This document shows positions 50,919 to 58,366 of a stretch of DNA of 64,000 nt, one piece after another. A program made the position numbers and the translations under genes. Source of the stretch: DATBLE01 sp963734065. Its GTDB lineage: Bacteria > Actinomycetota > Thermoleophilia > Gaiellales > Gaiellaceae. The stretch is from the NCBI GenBank assembly GCA_963734065.1, contig CAVTFN010000005.1, positions 1,054,001 through 1,118,000 of the forward strand, given 5' to 3'. The first letter of the stretch is position 1; each line of letters starts with the position of its first letter. The notes under the pieces are model-generated. The model was given only the letters and a program-made list of their open reading frames with translations. It did no database searches and was not told where the DNA came from.

Positions 50919-51907
50919 TGGCGCTGCTCCTCCACATCGGGCTCCAGAAGACGGCCTCCACCTGGCTCCAGGACAAGGTGTTCGAATCGGCTGCCGTCGG
51001 CTTTGCGACGGTGGGCGGCGAGGCGGTCGTGAAGCGGCAGCTGATCGCGCCCGACGACATCGAGTTCGACGCGACCGCGTGCCGCTCGGCCTTCATGGAC
51101 CGGATCGAGGCGGTCGGGGCGGAGCGCCTCGTCCCGGTGCTGTCGGCGGAGCGGCTCAGCGGCGACATGCTCTACGGCGCGTACGACAGCGTCCGCCTGG
51201 CCGACCGCCTGGCGGAGACCTTCCCCGGCGCGAAGGTGCTGATCGTGATCCGCGAGCAGCGCCGCATGCTCTTCTCCACGTATCAGCAGTACGTCAAGGT
51301 CGGCGGGCTGCTCGACGTCGGCGACTACCTGACGCGGGCGTCGAAGTCGCACCCCTGGCCCTGCGACCTCCGCCGCTACGAGTACGACCGCCTGATCGCG
51401 TACTACCACGGCCTGTTCGGCCGCGAGCACGTGCTGACCCTCCCCTACGAGCTCTTCCGGTCGGAGCCCGAGGGCTTCGTCCACCGGATCGCCGCCTTCG
51501 CCGGCGCATCGCCGGAGCCCGGCGTCGTCGAGGCGCTGAAGTTCGGGAAGGTCGTGAACCGGTCGTGGCCTCCCGCGGGCATCGCGGTGAAGCGGCGGCT
51601 GAACTGGCTCGTCCGCGAGCGGATGAACCCGTGGGCGCCGGTCGACGGGCGCAGCACCGCCGGCCGTCGGCTGACCAGGGCGGCACGCGAGCTCGGCCGC
51701 AACGCGCCCGAGGGTGTCGCCGCGCGGATCGAGCAGGGAATGCGCTCGAGGATCGCCTCGCTGGTCGGCGACCGCTACGGGGAGAGCAACCGGCGCACGT
51801 CCGGGCTGATCGGCCTCGACCTGGCGCTTTTCGGCTACGACGTCGCGGCCCGCGACGGGAAGAGCGCCAGCGACGCAACGTCCTCGTCCGTCCGCATCCG
51901 CTCGTAG
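50918..51907 (+). CDS. Sulfotransferase-like P-loop protein, type B (copy 3)
   Basis: A 329-residue paralogue of the tandem pair at 22783-24674: LLLHIGLQKTASTWLQDKVF (P-loop), VLIVIREQRRMLFSTYQQYVK, and GDRYGESNRRTSGLIGLDLALFG near the C-terminus. It continues about 17 residues past the conserved end (ARDGKSASDATSSSVRIRS). Those codons are antisense to the last codons of the converging gene 51835-52851. The tail may come from loss of an earlier stop. Confidence 0.75.
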   Translation: MALLLHIGLQKTASTWLQDKVFESAAVGFATVGGEAVVKRQLIAPDDIEFDATACRSAFMDRIEAVGAERLVPVLSAERLSGDMLYGAYDSVRLADRLAETFPGAKVLIVIREQRRMLFSTYQQYVKVGGLLDVGDYLTRASKSHPWPCDLRRYEYDRLIAYYHGLFGREHVLTLPYELFRSEPEGFVHRIAAFAGASPEPGVVEALKFGKVVNRSWPPAGIAVKRRLNWLVRERMNPWAPVDGRSTAGRRLTRAARELGRNAPEGVAARIEQGMRSRIASLVGDRYGESNRRTSGLIGLDLALFGYDVAARDGKSASDATSSSVRIRS

Positions 51908-52851
51908 TCCGCGCCCGGCAGCGCCCGGCGCAGCACCTCCAGATGCAGCGGCACGGTCTGCTCGACCGAATAGAACGTCCGCGTCGGCACGCCGAGGAAC
52001 GGACCGAGGTAGGAGAAGCCGCCGTAGGTGGCGACCAGCCCGCGCGCACCCGCGATCAGCCGGGTCTGGACGGCGAGGTTGTCCTGCGGGCGGAGCAGAT
52101 GCTCGATCGGGTGGACGCGGGCGCTCCTCGTCGCCCATTCCTCGTGGTCGTCGACGAGCAGACCCGTCGAGAGCAGGACGACGTCGATCGTCTCCGCCAG
52201 CCGGTCGATCGCCGCGGGCAGGAAGGCCCTGGTCTCCGGGGCGGCCGGCAGCACCTCGTTGAAGTACGCCTTCACCGCCACGTAGTCGGCCGGCAGGCCC
52301 GGGAGCGGCCCGGGCTCGACGTCGAGCCGGCGGTACTCGACCTGCGGCCAGAGCGTGTCCAGCGGCTCGTCCCGGAACCAGAGCCCGCGCAGCCGGGTGA
52401 ACATCAAGCCCGGGTGGACGAGCGTGAAGTCACCCAGCCGCTCGTGCGCGAGCGCGACCAGCTCGCGGTCGAACCTCCCGACCCGGAGCTGCTTCAGATC
52501 GCCGGCGTCACGGCGGCGCTCCTCGAGGCGCGGCAGGTACTCCTCGGGGGAGAGCAGCTGCAGCACGTCGAGCTCGTGCGCGGCGAAGTCCCGGTACCAG
52601 AGCGCTGCGCCTCCGCGCGTCATCACCGTCGCCTGCTCCGGCGCGATGCGGTTCTCGCGGAGCAGGCGCCGCAGGAACGGGATCCAGTACTCGAGCTCGT
52701 AGCCGATCTCGCCCAGGAACGGGCCGAGGAGGACCGGGGTGCCGTCCCTGCCGGCCTTGGCAACCGCCCGCTCCGCTCGCCATGCCGCCGGGCGCACCTC
52801 GGCCTCGCGCCACAGGGCGGAGGCGATCTCCGGGACGCTGCGGGCCTTCAC
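51835..52851 (-). CDS. Stand-alone 'LLYW'-domain protein, putative glycosyltransferase
   Basis: A 338-residue protein. From residue 38 it reads VLLGPFLGEIGYELEYWIPF, matching the start of the C-terminal domain of SWDNL paralogues 1, 3 and 4. Later it has ATYGGFSYLGPFLGVPTRTF, which matches GYVGPYGAPAFLAVLLGLP there. FTLVHPGLMFTRLRGL and DYVAVKAYFNEVLP are visible between. The late GGFSYLGPFLGVPT element resembles the nucleotide-sugar loop of GT-B enzymes, so it is probably a transferase in its own right. GTG 52851 follows the transketolase stop by 5 nt. Its 3' end overlaps the converging sulfotransferase by 73 nt. Confidence 0.6.
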   Translation of the reverse strand: MKARSVPEIASALWREAEVRPAAWRAERAVAKAGRDGTPVLLGPFLGEIGYELEYWIPFLRRLLRENRIAPEQATVMTRGGAALWYRDFAAHELDVLQLLSPEEYLPRLEERRRDAGDLKQLRVGRFDRELVALAHERLGDFTLVHPGLMFTRLRGLWFRDEPLDTLWPQVEYRRLDVEPGPLPGLPADYVAVKAYFNEVLPAAPETRAFLPAAIDRLAETIDVVLLSTGLLVDDHEEWATRSARVHPIEHLLRPQDNLAVQTRLIAGARGLVATYGGFSYLGPFLGVPTRTFYSVEQTVPLHLEVLRRALPGADYERMRTDEDVASLALFPSRAATS

Positions 52852-52856
52852 GCCCG

Positions 52857-54743
52857 CTAGGTCACGCGCGCGCCGAGCCGGCGCCGGACCTGCGCGGCGA
52901 TGCCCCCGGCGTCGAGCCCGTGCGCCTTCAGCACCTCGTCGTTGCCGCCCGACTTCGGGATGCTGGTGACGCCGACCTTGTGCACGCGGTTCGGCACCTT
53001 CTCGGCGGCGAGGGCGGCAAGCACGGCGTCGCCCTGGCCTCCGGTGAGGTAGTGGTTGTCGAGCGTGACCACCTGCGCGTCGCCCGCGACCTCCGCGAGC
53101 CACGCGCCGTCGAGGTCGCGGAGCCACGGGATCGCGACCACGCCCGCGTCGACGTCGAGGAGTTCGGCGGCGTGCATCGCGTTCGCGACCATCACGGGGC
53201 CGGCGGCGACGAAGAGGATCTCGCCGGCCGGGCGCAGCACGGTCCCGCGTCCCGGCGACAGCTCCTCGATCGCGGGTGGGTCGAAGCCGAGCGCCCACGG
53301 GACGCTGCAGAGCCGGATGTAGACCGAGCCCGGCGCCCGGTGCACCGCCCACTCGACGATCGCGCGACACTCGCCCTCGCTGAACGGCTCCAGCAGGGCC
53401 ATCCCGGGCACCGCCCCCAGCGCGGAGATGTCGCGCACCGACTGGTGCGAGTGGCCCGGGCCGCCCGGGACGAGCCCCGCGAGCGAGCCGACGTAGATCA
53501 CCTTCGAGCGTTCGGTCGCGTTGTTGTAGATCTGCTCGTTCGGCCGGGTGGAGAGAAAGCAGGCGAACGAGTGGCAGACGGGGATCACGCCGGCGAGCGC
53601 CATCGCGCCGGCCTGCGAGACCATGTCCTGCTCGGCGATCCCGCATTCGACGAAGCGCTCCGGGAAGCGCTCGCGGAACGCGACCAGCCCCGTGTCGAGC
53701 CGCAGGTCGGCGTCGAGCGCGATCAGCCGCGGCTCCTGCTCGGCGGCGGCGATCAGGGCCTCGCCGTAGGCGGGCACGAGCCGCTGGCGCTCCTTCGGCG
53801 CGGAGCGGTGCTCGGGCGGCTCGGCGGGGACGAGTTCGACCGGCTCTGCTCCCAGGCGCTCGAGGCGCGCGTCCAGCCGCGCCAGAACCTCCTCGACCGC
53901 CCGCTCGTACTCGTCCTCGGTCGGCGCGCCCGAGTGGTAGCCGTACAGCGCCGTCTCGGTCTTCGGGAGGTCGTGCGGCTCCATGAACGAGACGCCGCCG
54001 CCTTTGCGCGTGTTCGCGATCACCGCCCGCGGGCGCTGCTCGCCCTCGAGCCCGGCCAGCGTGTCCGCGACCGCGCGCAGGTCGTGGCCGTCGCAGCTCG
54101 CCACCGCCCACCCGAACGCGCGCAGCTTCGCCTCCAGGTCGCCCAGGTCGCTGACCTCGGAGACCCACGTGTCCGACTGGACGAGGTTGCGGTCGACGAT
54201 CACGGTGATCTCGGCGAGCTTCCGGTTCGCGGTCGGCTGGAGCGACTCCCAGAACTGGCCCTCCTGGAGCTCGCCGTCACCGGTGAGCACGTAGACGCGT
54301 CCCGAGCGGCCGAGCACACGGTCGGCGAGCACGAAGCCGCGCGCCTTGGAGACACCCATGCCGAGCGACCCGGTGCTCGTCACCACCTCGGGCGTCGCCG
54401 CCACGTCCGGGTGCCCCGGCAGCCCGTCGAGGCGGCGCAGCTGGTGGATCAGGTCGAAGTCCAGCCTCCCGAGCGCGGTCAGCACCGCGTACAGGCCGGG
54501 CACGTCGTGCCCCTTCGACGAGAAGTAGCGGTCGCCCTCGCCGAGCACCTCGAGGTGCAGCCAGGCGACCACGTCGATCGAGCTGAAGGTCGTGCCCGGG
54601 TGCCCGGAGCCGGCCCGCTCGATCATGTAGAGCGCGTTCAGGCGGCAGACGTCGGCGAAGGCGGCGGCCCGCTCGACGGGATCGGCGTCGAGCCCGGCGA
54701 CGCGGGCGCAGTCGGCTTGCCCGACGTAGCGCAGCCCAATCAC
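52857..54743 (-). CDS. Transketolase-family enzyme (single chain)
   Basis: A 628-residue thiamine-diphosphate enzyme: RAGSGHPGTTFSSIDVV, YFSSKGHDVPG, LTGDGELQEGQFWES with the TPP/Mg2+ motif ending VDRNLVQSD, and the catalytic Glu in FVECGIAEQDMVSQAGAMA. SVPWALG and TLDNHYLTGG lie in the C-terminal domain. Ordinary transketolases serve the pentose phosphate pathway. This copy sits between a glycosyltransferase and a sulfotransferase in the neuA2 operon, so it may build an unusual ketose or branched sugar for the glycan (inference). GTG start overlapping the previous TGA. Confidence 0.85.
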   Translation of the reverse strand: MIGLRYVGQADCARVAGLDADPVERAAAFADVCRLNALYMIERAGSGHPGTTFSSIDVVAWLHLEVLGEGDRYFSSKGHDVPGLYAVLTALGRLDFDLIHQLRRLDGLPGHPDVAATPEVVTSTGSLGMGVSKARGFVLADRVLGRSGRVYVLTGDGELQEGQFWESLQPTANRKLAEITVIVDRNLVQSDTWVSEVSDLGDLEAKLRAFGWAVASCDGHDLRAVADTLAGLEGEQRPRAVIANTRKGGGVSFMEPHDLPKTETALYGYHSGAPTEDEYERAVEEVLARLDARLERLGAEPVELVPAEPPEHRSAPKERQRLVPAYGEALIAAAEQEPRLIALDADLRLDTGLVAFRERFPERFVECGIAEQDMVSQAGAMALAGVIPVCHSFACFLSTRPNEQIYNNATERSKVIYVGSLAGLVPGGPGHSHQSVRDISALGAVPGMALLEPFSEGECRAIVEWAVHRAPGSVYIRLCSVPWALGFDPPAIEELSPGRGTVLRPAGEILFVAAGPVMVANAMHAAELLDVDAGVVAIPWLRDLDGAWLAEVAGDAQVVTLDNHYLTGGQGDAVLAALAAEKVPNRVHKVGVTSIPKSGGNDEVLKAHGLDAGGIAAQVRRRLGARVT

Positions 54744-55642
54744 CGTTTTCTCGCTCGCTTCACCTTGGCTCTCCTGTTCCGTTCCACGAAGGCGGCGCGG
54801 ACGCGCTCCGCCTCCTCGAGCGCCCGCTCGACACGCGCATCCGGCGTGGGCGAGCGTACCGGCTCCGACGCCTCCCGGGCCTCGTTCCAGCGTGCGGTCG
54901 CCTCCGCGATCACCGCGGCCTCGTCCTCGACCGCCGCGTCGACCTTCTCGGCGAGGAGTTCGCCGGCGAACGCATGCAGCTCCCGGTCGAGGCCGTTCCG
55001 CTCCGCGGCGAGGGCTCGCAGCTCCTCCGGCACCTCGGCCGGACGGTTCGGGTTTTCGCGGGCGGGCTCGTGCGCGGTCGTGGGCCAGCCGAGCGCGAGG
55101 TTCAGGACCGCGAGCAGCTCGTCGAAGCGTTCGGTCGTCCCCACGTGGGCGAAGCGCTCGCGGAGATTCGACCTGGCCCGCTCGAGCGCGTCGGCCGGAA
55201 GGTCGTCATAGGGGGAGACCAGGCCGCAGAGCATCCGCGTCTGCAGGTCGTCGAGCAGGTAGCCGCGGTCGAACGCCTCCCCGAGCCCGAGCCCGCGGGC
55301 GTCCTCGGCGAGGCCCGGAGGCACCAGCCCGCCGCCGCGGCCGAGCTCGGTGAGGAAGTAGTACTGCGAGAGTGTGCGCGCCACCGGCTCGCGGAGGATG
55401 GTGACGAAGGTCGCGTCCGGAAGGACCTGCTCGGCCAGCCCGAAGCTGACGTGCCCGGACGCCGCCCGGATCGCCGGCTTCCGCGCGATCGCCTGCAGCC
55501 GCGGCTCGGCCTCGTCGGGGCGGCTGAGCACGTTGCCGGCCCCCATGAAGGCGCCGCCCGAGTAGTGGTAGCGCAGCAGCTGGGCGAGCGTCGTCCCGGC
55601 CGTCTTCGGCAGGTGGACGAGCAGCAGCAGGTCGCGGGCCAC
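54740..55642 (-). CDS. Sulfotransferase family 2-like protein (type C)
   Basis: A 300-residue protein. LLLLVHLPKTAGTTLAQLLR at the N-terminus is the PAPS P-loop of the carbohydrate (Sulfotransfer_2) group. FVTILREPVARTLSQYYFL near residue 93 is the 3'-phosphate segment (R-E-P-x-x-R-x-x-S-x-Y). The last ~100 residues are Glu/Ala/Arg-rich and helical, ending with a basic tail. Eukaryotic members sulfate heparan, chondroitin and similar chains. It differs clearly from types A and B in this window. The GTG shares one base with the neuA2 stop. Confidence 0.8.
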   Translation of the reverse strand: MARDLLLLVHLPKTAGTTLAQLLRYHYSGGAFMGAGNVLSRPDEAEPRLQAIARKPAIRAASGHVSFGLAEQVLPDATFVTILREPVARTLSQYYFLTELGRGGGLVPPGLAEDARGLGLGEAFDRGYLLDDLQTRMLCGLVSPYDDLPADALERARSNLRERFAHVGTTERFDELLAVLNLALGWPTTAHEPARENPNRPAEVPEELRALAAERNGLDRELHAFAGELLAEKVDAAVEDEAAVIAEATARWNEAREASEPVRSPTPDARVERALEEAERVRAAFVERNRRAKVKRARKR

Positions 55643-56373
55643 TATCGCGCCGGGACGGCGACCCGGGGCAGCACGGCCTCGCCGCGGTCGACGGCGCGCT
55701 CGGCCAGGTCGAGGTCGCCCGGGTAGTCGACCGAGAAGCCCTCCCACCCCTCGGTGAAGAACGGCGCGACACGCGTGCCGGAGATCGTCGGCAGCGGCGG
55801 CTCGAGCACGCGCGACCAGGCGATCTCCAGGCTCGAGTTCTGGACATAGACGGTCGGAAGCGACTGGTACTGGAGCGAGTGCAGCGGGGTCGAGCCTTCG
55901 GGTTGCGGGAGCAGCGGGTCCAGGACGTCGCCGTCGAGCGTCCACATCTTCCCGGGATGCTGCTTCGCCGGCTCGACGGCGCGGATCGAGTCGGCCCTGT
56001 CGCCGAGCTCGAGCAGCCGGTCGAAGGCCCGGCGGATCGTCTCGCCGGTCCGGAACGGGCTGGTCGGCCGCAGGATCGAGAACAGCTCCTCGGGACGGCC
56101 GGTCATCACGTGGACGACCCAGTCGATGTCCGGCGAGGTCGCCGTCGCCAGCTCCGCGGGACGGAGGCCGGGAACAGTCGCGCCGTAGTGCTCGGCGAGC
56201 TCGGCGATCCCCTCGGAGTCGGTCGAGACGACGACCTCGTCGAAGACGCCGCTCTCGCGGGCGCCGGCGATCGCGTAGGCGATCAGCGGGTGGCCGGCGA
56301 GCGGCGCCACGTTCTTCCCCGGCACCCGCTGCGAGCCCGACCGGGCGGGAACGAGGGCGACCGCGCTCGGCAC
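55642..56373 (-). CDS. neuA: CMP-nonulosonic acid synthetase (NeuA-type cytidylyltransferase), copy 2
   Basis: A 243-residue protein. ALVPARSGSQRVPGKNVAPL (residues 6-25) is the CTP-binding signature, ILRPTSPFRTGETIRRAF lies near 100, and FSVDYPGDLDLAE sits at the C-terminus. It differs strongly from copy 1 (45459-46133) and is more like legionaminate or pseudaminate cytidylyltransferases, though that is a guess. It heads the operon neuA2, sulfotransferase, transketolase, LLYW protein. The GTG start lies 6 nt after TACGAT. Confidence 0.8.
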   Translation of the reverse strand: MPSAVALVPARSGSQRVPGKNVAPLAGHPLIAYAIAGARESGVFDEVVVSTDSEGIAELAEHYGATVPGLRPAELATATSPDIDWVVHVMTGRPEELFSILRPTSPFRTGETIRRAFDRLLELGDRADSIRAVEPAKQHPGKMWTLDGDVLDPLLPQPEGSTPLHSLQYQSLPTVYVQNSSLEIAWSRVLEPPLPTISGTRVAPFFTEGWEGFSVDYPGDLDLAERAVDRGEAVLPRVAVPAR

Positions 56374-56385
56374 GGACCGATCGTA
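56374..56385 (-). promoter_or_regulatory. Leaderless-type promoter of the neuA2 operon
   Basis: Minus-strand TACGAT (56380-56385) is followed by 6 nt and the GTG at 56373. Confidence 0.55.
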
Positions 56386-56403
56386 CCCGGCCAGCCGTCT
56401 CGC

Positions 56404-56417
56404 TACGATCGGCGCCG
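56404..56417 (+). promoter_or_regulatory. Leaderless-type promoter of the sulfotransferase at 56418
   Basis: TACGAT (56404-56409) is followed by 8 nt and the GTG at 56418. The same hexamer is used on the opposite strand 18 nt away. Confidence 0.5.
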
Positions 56418-57410
56418 GTGACGCTCTCGACCGTGACGGAGGAGTACGACGCGCTCTGCCGGGCGCGGCTCGACCACCTCGTCCCCATCACCCAGTCGCT
56501 CGTTCTCGTCTCGCAGGTCCCGCGCTCCGGCGGAACGCTCCTCAGCCAGCTGTTCGACGGCCATCCGGAGTGTCACGCCCACCCGCACGAGCTCCGGATC
56601 GGCAGCCCGACGAGCCGCCACTGGCCGCCGATCGACCTGGCCCGGCCCGACGAGTGGTTCGAGCTCCTGCACGAGCCGTACGCCTGGAAGCATGCCCGGC
56701 GCGGCTACAAGAAACCGGCCGGCGTCCGGCCGGACGGTGGCCGCGACGTCGACGTCTTCCCCTTCCTCTTCCTGCCGGGCCTCCAGCGGCGGATCTTCGA
56801 GCAGCGGCTCGCGGAGCGGCCGGCGGCGAGCCGCCGGGACGTCCTCGACGCGTACTTCACCTCGTACTTCAACGCCTGGATCGATAACCAGACGCTGTAC
56901 GCGGAGCCGAAGCGCGTCGTCACCGCGTTCGCGCCCGACCTGCACGTGAAGCCGGTGAGCCTGGCCGGGTTCTTCGCGGACTATCCGGACGGGACCCTCG
57001 TCTCGATCGTGCGCGACCCGCGCGCCTGGTACGCGTCGGCGCGGAACCAGAAGCAGCAGTACTCGACCGTCGAGCGCGCCCTCAAGAAGTGGCGCAACTC
57101 GACAGAGGCGACGCTGTCGGCGCAGGCGGAGCGGCCCGAGCGAGTGGTCGTCGTCACGTACGAGGACCTCGTCCGCGACACCGAGGGGACGATGCGGCTC
57201 GTCGCCGAGCGCGTCGGCATCTCGATGCGGCCGGAGCTGCTGGTGCCGACGTTCAACGGCCGCCCGATCCGGGCGAACTCGAGCGACCGCGTGGAGGGCT
57301 ACGGCGTCCGGCCGGAGCGAACCGAGGGCTGGCGCGAGAAGCTGGACGGCGAGACGGTCGCCCGGGTCGAGGAGCTCGCCGGCGACCTGTACGAGCGCGC
57401 AGCGGCGTAG
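56418..57410 (+). CDS. PAPS-dependent sulfotransferase, type A
   Basis: A 330-residue paralogue of 20112-21119 and 47948-48886: LVPITQSLVLVSQVPRSGGT with the P-loop PRSGGTLLSQLFDGHPECHAH (overlapping segments), YFTSYFNAWIDNQ near residue 150, and VSIVRDPRAWYASARN as the 3'-phosphate segment. It probably sulfates a sugar of the exported glycan. Single-gene unit; it is followed by a 266-nt gap containing GGGACNGTCCC-type repeats. Confidence 0.8.
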   Translation: MTLSTVTEEYDALCRARLDHLVPITQSLVLVSQVPRSGGTLLSQLFDGHPECHAHPHELRIGSPTSRHWPPIDLARPDEWFELLHEPYAWKHARRGYKKPAGVRPDGGRDVDVFPFLFLPGLQRRIFEQRLAERPAASRRDVLDAYFTSYFNAWIDNQTLYAEPKRVVTAFAPDLHVKPVSLAGFFADYPDGTLVSIVRDPRAWYASARNQKQQYSTVERALKKWRNSTEATLSAQAERPERVVVVTYEDLVRDTEGTMRLVAERVGISMRPELLVPTFNGRPIRANSSDRVEGYGVRPERTEGWREKLDGETVARVEELAGDLYERAAA

Positions 57411-57473
57411 TCGCTACCCACCGTGCGGGCAACCCCGCAAGGGCTCGTTCGAACCTGGCTCGAAAGGGCCTAC

Positions 57474-57493
57474 GTCCCGGGGACAGTCCCTCG
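57474..57493 (+). repeat. 20-nt direct repeat with GGGAC-A-GTCCC core, copy 1
   Basis: The repeat starts GTCCC and ends GTCCCTCG around the palindrome GGGACAGTCCC (57480-57490). It matches the copy at 57617-57636 at 18 of 20 positions. The core is the reverse complement of the GGGACTGTCCC repeats at 42481-42508. Confidence 0.75.
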
Positions 57494-57616
57494 AAAACGC
57501 GGGTCGTACACGAAGGCTCGGAGGTGTCCGGAGCGGTCGGCAGAGCGCGGCCGAACCGGACCTCGTCTCCCTCTCCTTCCCGACACGACCGACCGGCCCT
57601 GGCCGTTTCCGGCGTT

Positions 57617-57636
57617 GTCCCAGGGACTGTCCCTCG
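57617..57636 (+). repeat. 20-nt direct repeat with GGGAC-T-GTCCC core, copy 2
   Basis: The second copy, differing from 57474-57493 at two positions including the central base of the palindrome (57623-57633). Confidence 0.75.
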
Positions 57637-57676
57637 TGCCGAGAGTGCGCCGTTCCGTCCACAGCGGGAATCGGCG

Positions 57677-58366
57677 CTAGTAGCGCAGGCCGCGGGCGCG
57701 CAGAACCGTCCGCAGCGACTGCCGGATCACCTTCAGGTCGTGGCCGACCAGCTGCGGGCCGGTCAGCGTCCGGCACAGCTCGACGTACTCCAGGTCGAGC
57801 TCGGTCGCCTTCGACTTCGCCTTCGAGTCCTTCCGAACCTGCGCCGGGCCGGTCCAGCCGGCGATCACGCGCAGCCGGTAGTCGAGGCCCTTCGCCACCT
57901 GCGTCTCGACCATCGTCACCGGCCACGGGCGCGGGCCGACGAGCGAGATGTCGCCGCGCAGCACGTTGACGATCTGTGGCAGCTCGTCGGCGTAGATCCG
58001 CTTGACGAACCGGCCCGCGGTGGTCAGGTTGGCGTGGTCGGCCTCGTACAGGCGCGCGTAGGCGTCGTCGCGCGAGGCGATCTCGGCGAGCACGTCCTCG
58101 CGCAGCACGCGGAACTTGAGCACCTCGAACTCGCGCCCGTGAGAGATGCGGCGCTCGCGGTAGAGCCAGCGGCCGCGGTCGCGCGAGACCAAGAGCATGT
58201 CCCCCGCCAGGATCACGAACGCGAGCCCGAGCAGCGGCGAGAGCACGACCAGCAGGAGCGCAGCGACCGTCCGGTCGAAGACGCGCTTGGCGAAGGGGTA
58301 CGGGACGTCCTCCGCCGGCGCCGCGGCGGCGACCGCTTCAGACGGACGCTGGATCGTGTGTGACAT
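57677..58366 (-). CDS. Phosphoglycosyl transferase (sugar transferase), second copy
   Basis: A 229-residue monotopic phosphoglycosyl transferase. A polar N-terminus is followed by a re-entrant helix (FDRTVAALLLVVLSPLLGLAF), then FEVLKFRVLRED, IYADELPQIVNVLRGDISLV followed by GPRP (catalytic Asp-Glu), and the C-terminal GWTGPAQVRKDS. It starts glycan assembly on undecaprenyl phosphate. It differs from 9067-9651 in its longer N-terminus and the FRVL/GPRPWP details, so a different sugar is likely. The ATG lies 29 nt inside the end of the aldehyde dehydrogenase gene. Confidence 0.85.
   Translation of the reverse strand: MSHTIQRPSEAVAAAAPAEDVPYPFAKRVFDRTVAALLLVVLSPLLGLAFVILAGDMLLVSRDRGRWLYRERRISHGREFEVLKFRVLREDVLAEIASRDDAYARLYEADHANLTTAGRFVKRIYADELPQIVNVLRGDISLVGPRPWPVTMVETQVAKGLDYRLRVIAGWTGPAQVRKDSKAKSKATELDLEYVELCRTLTGPQLVGHDLKVIRQSLRTVLRARGLRY

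Larger units (their letters stand above)
57411..57676. other. Intergenic region between convergent genes with two direct repeats
   Basis: A 266-nt gap between a plus-strand sulfotransferase and a minus-strand sugar transferase. It contains two near-identical 20-nt repeats (57474-57493 and 57617-57636) but no supported gene. Short open frames here show no protein-like features. Confidence 0.5.

Noticed and set aside
57441..57470. tRNA-like TTCGA stretch
   Set aside because: A TTCGAACC-like T-loop is present, but no acceptor stem, anticodon arm or CCA-side pairing could be drawn around it.
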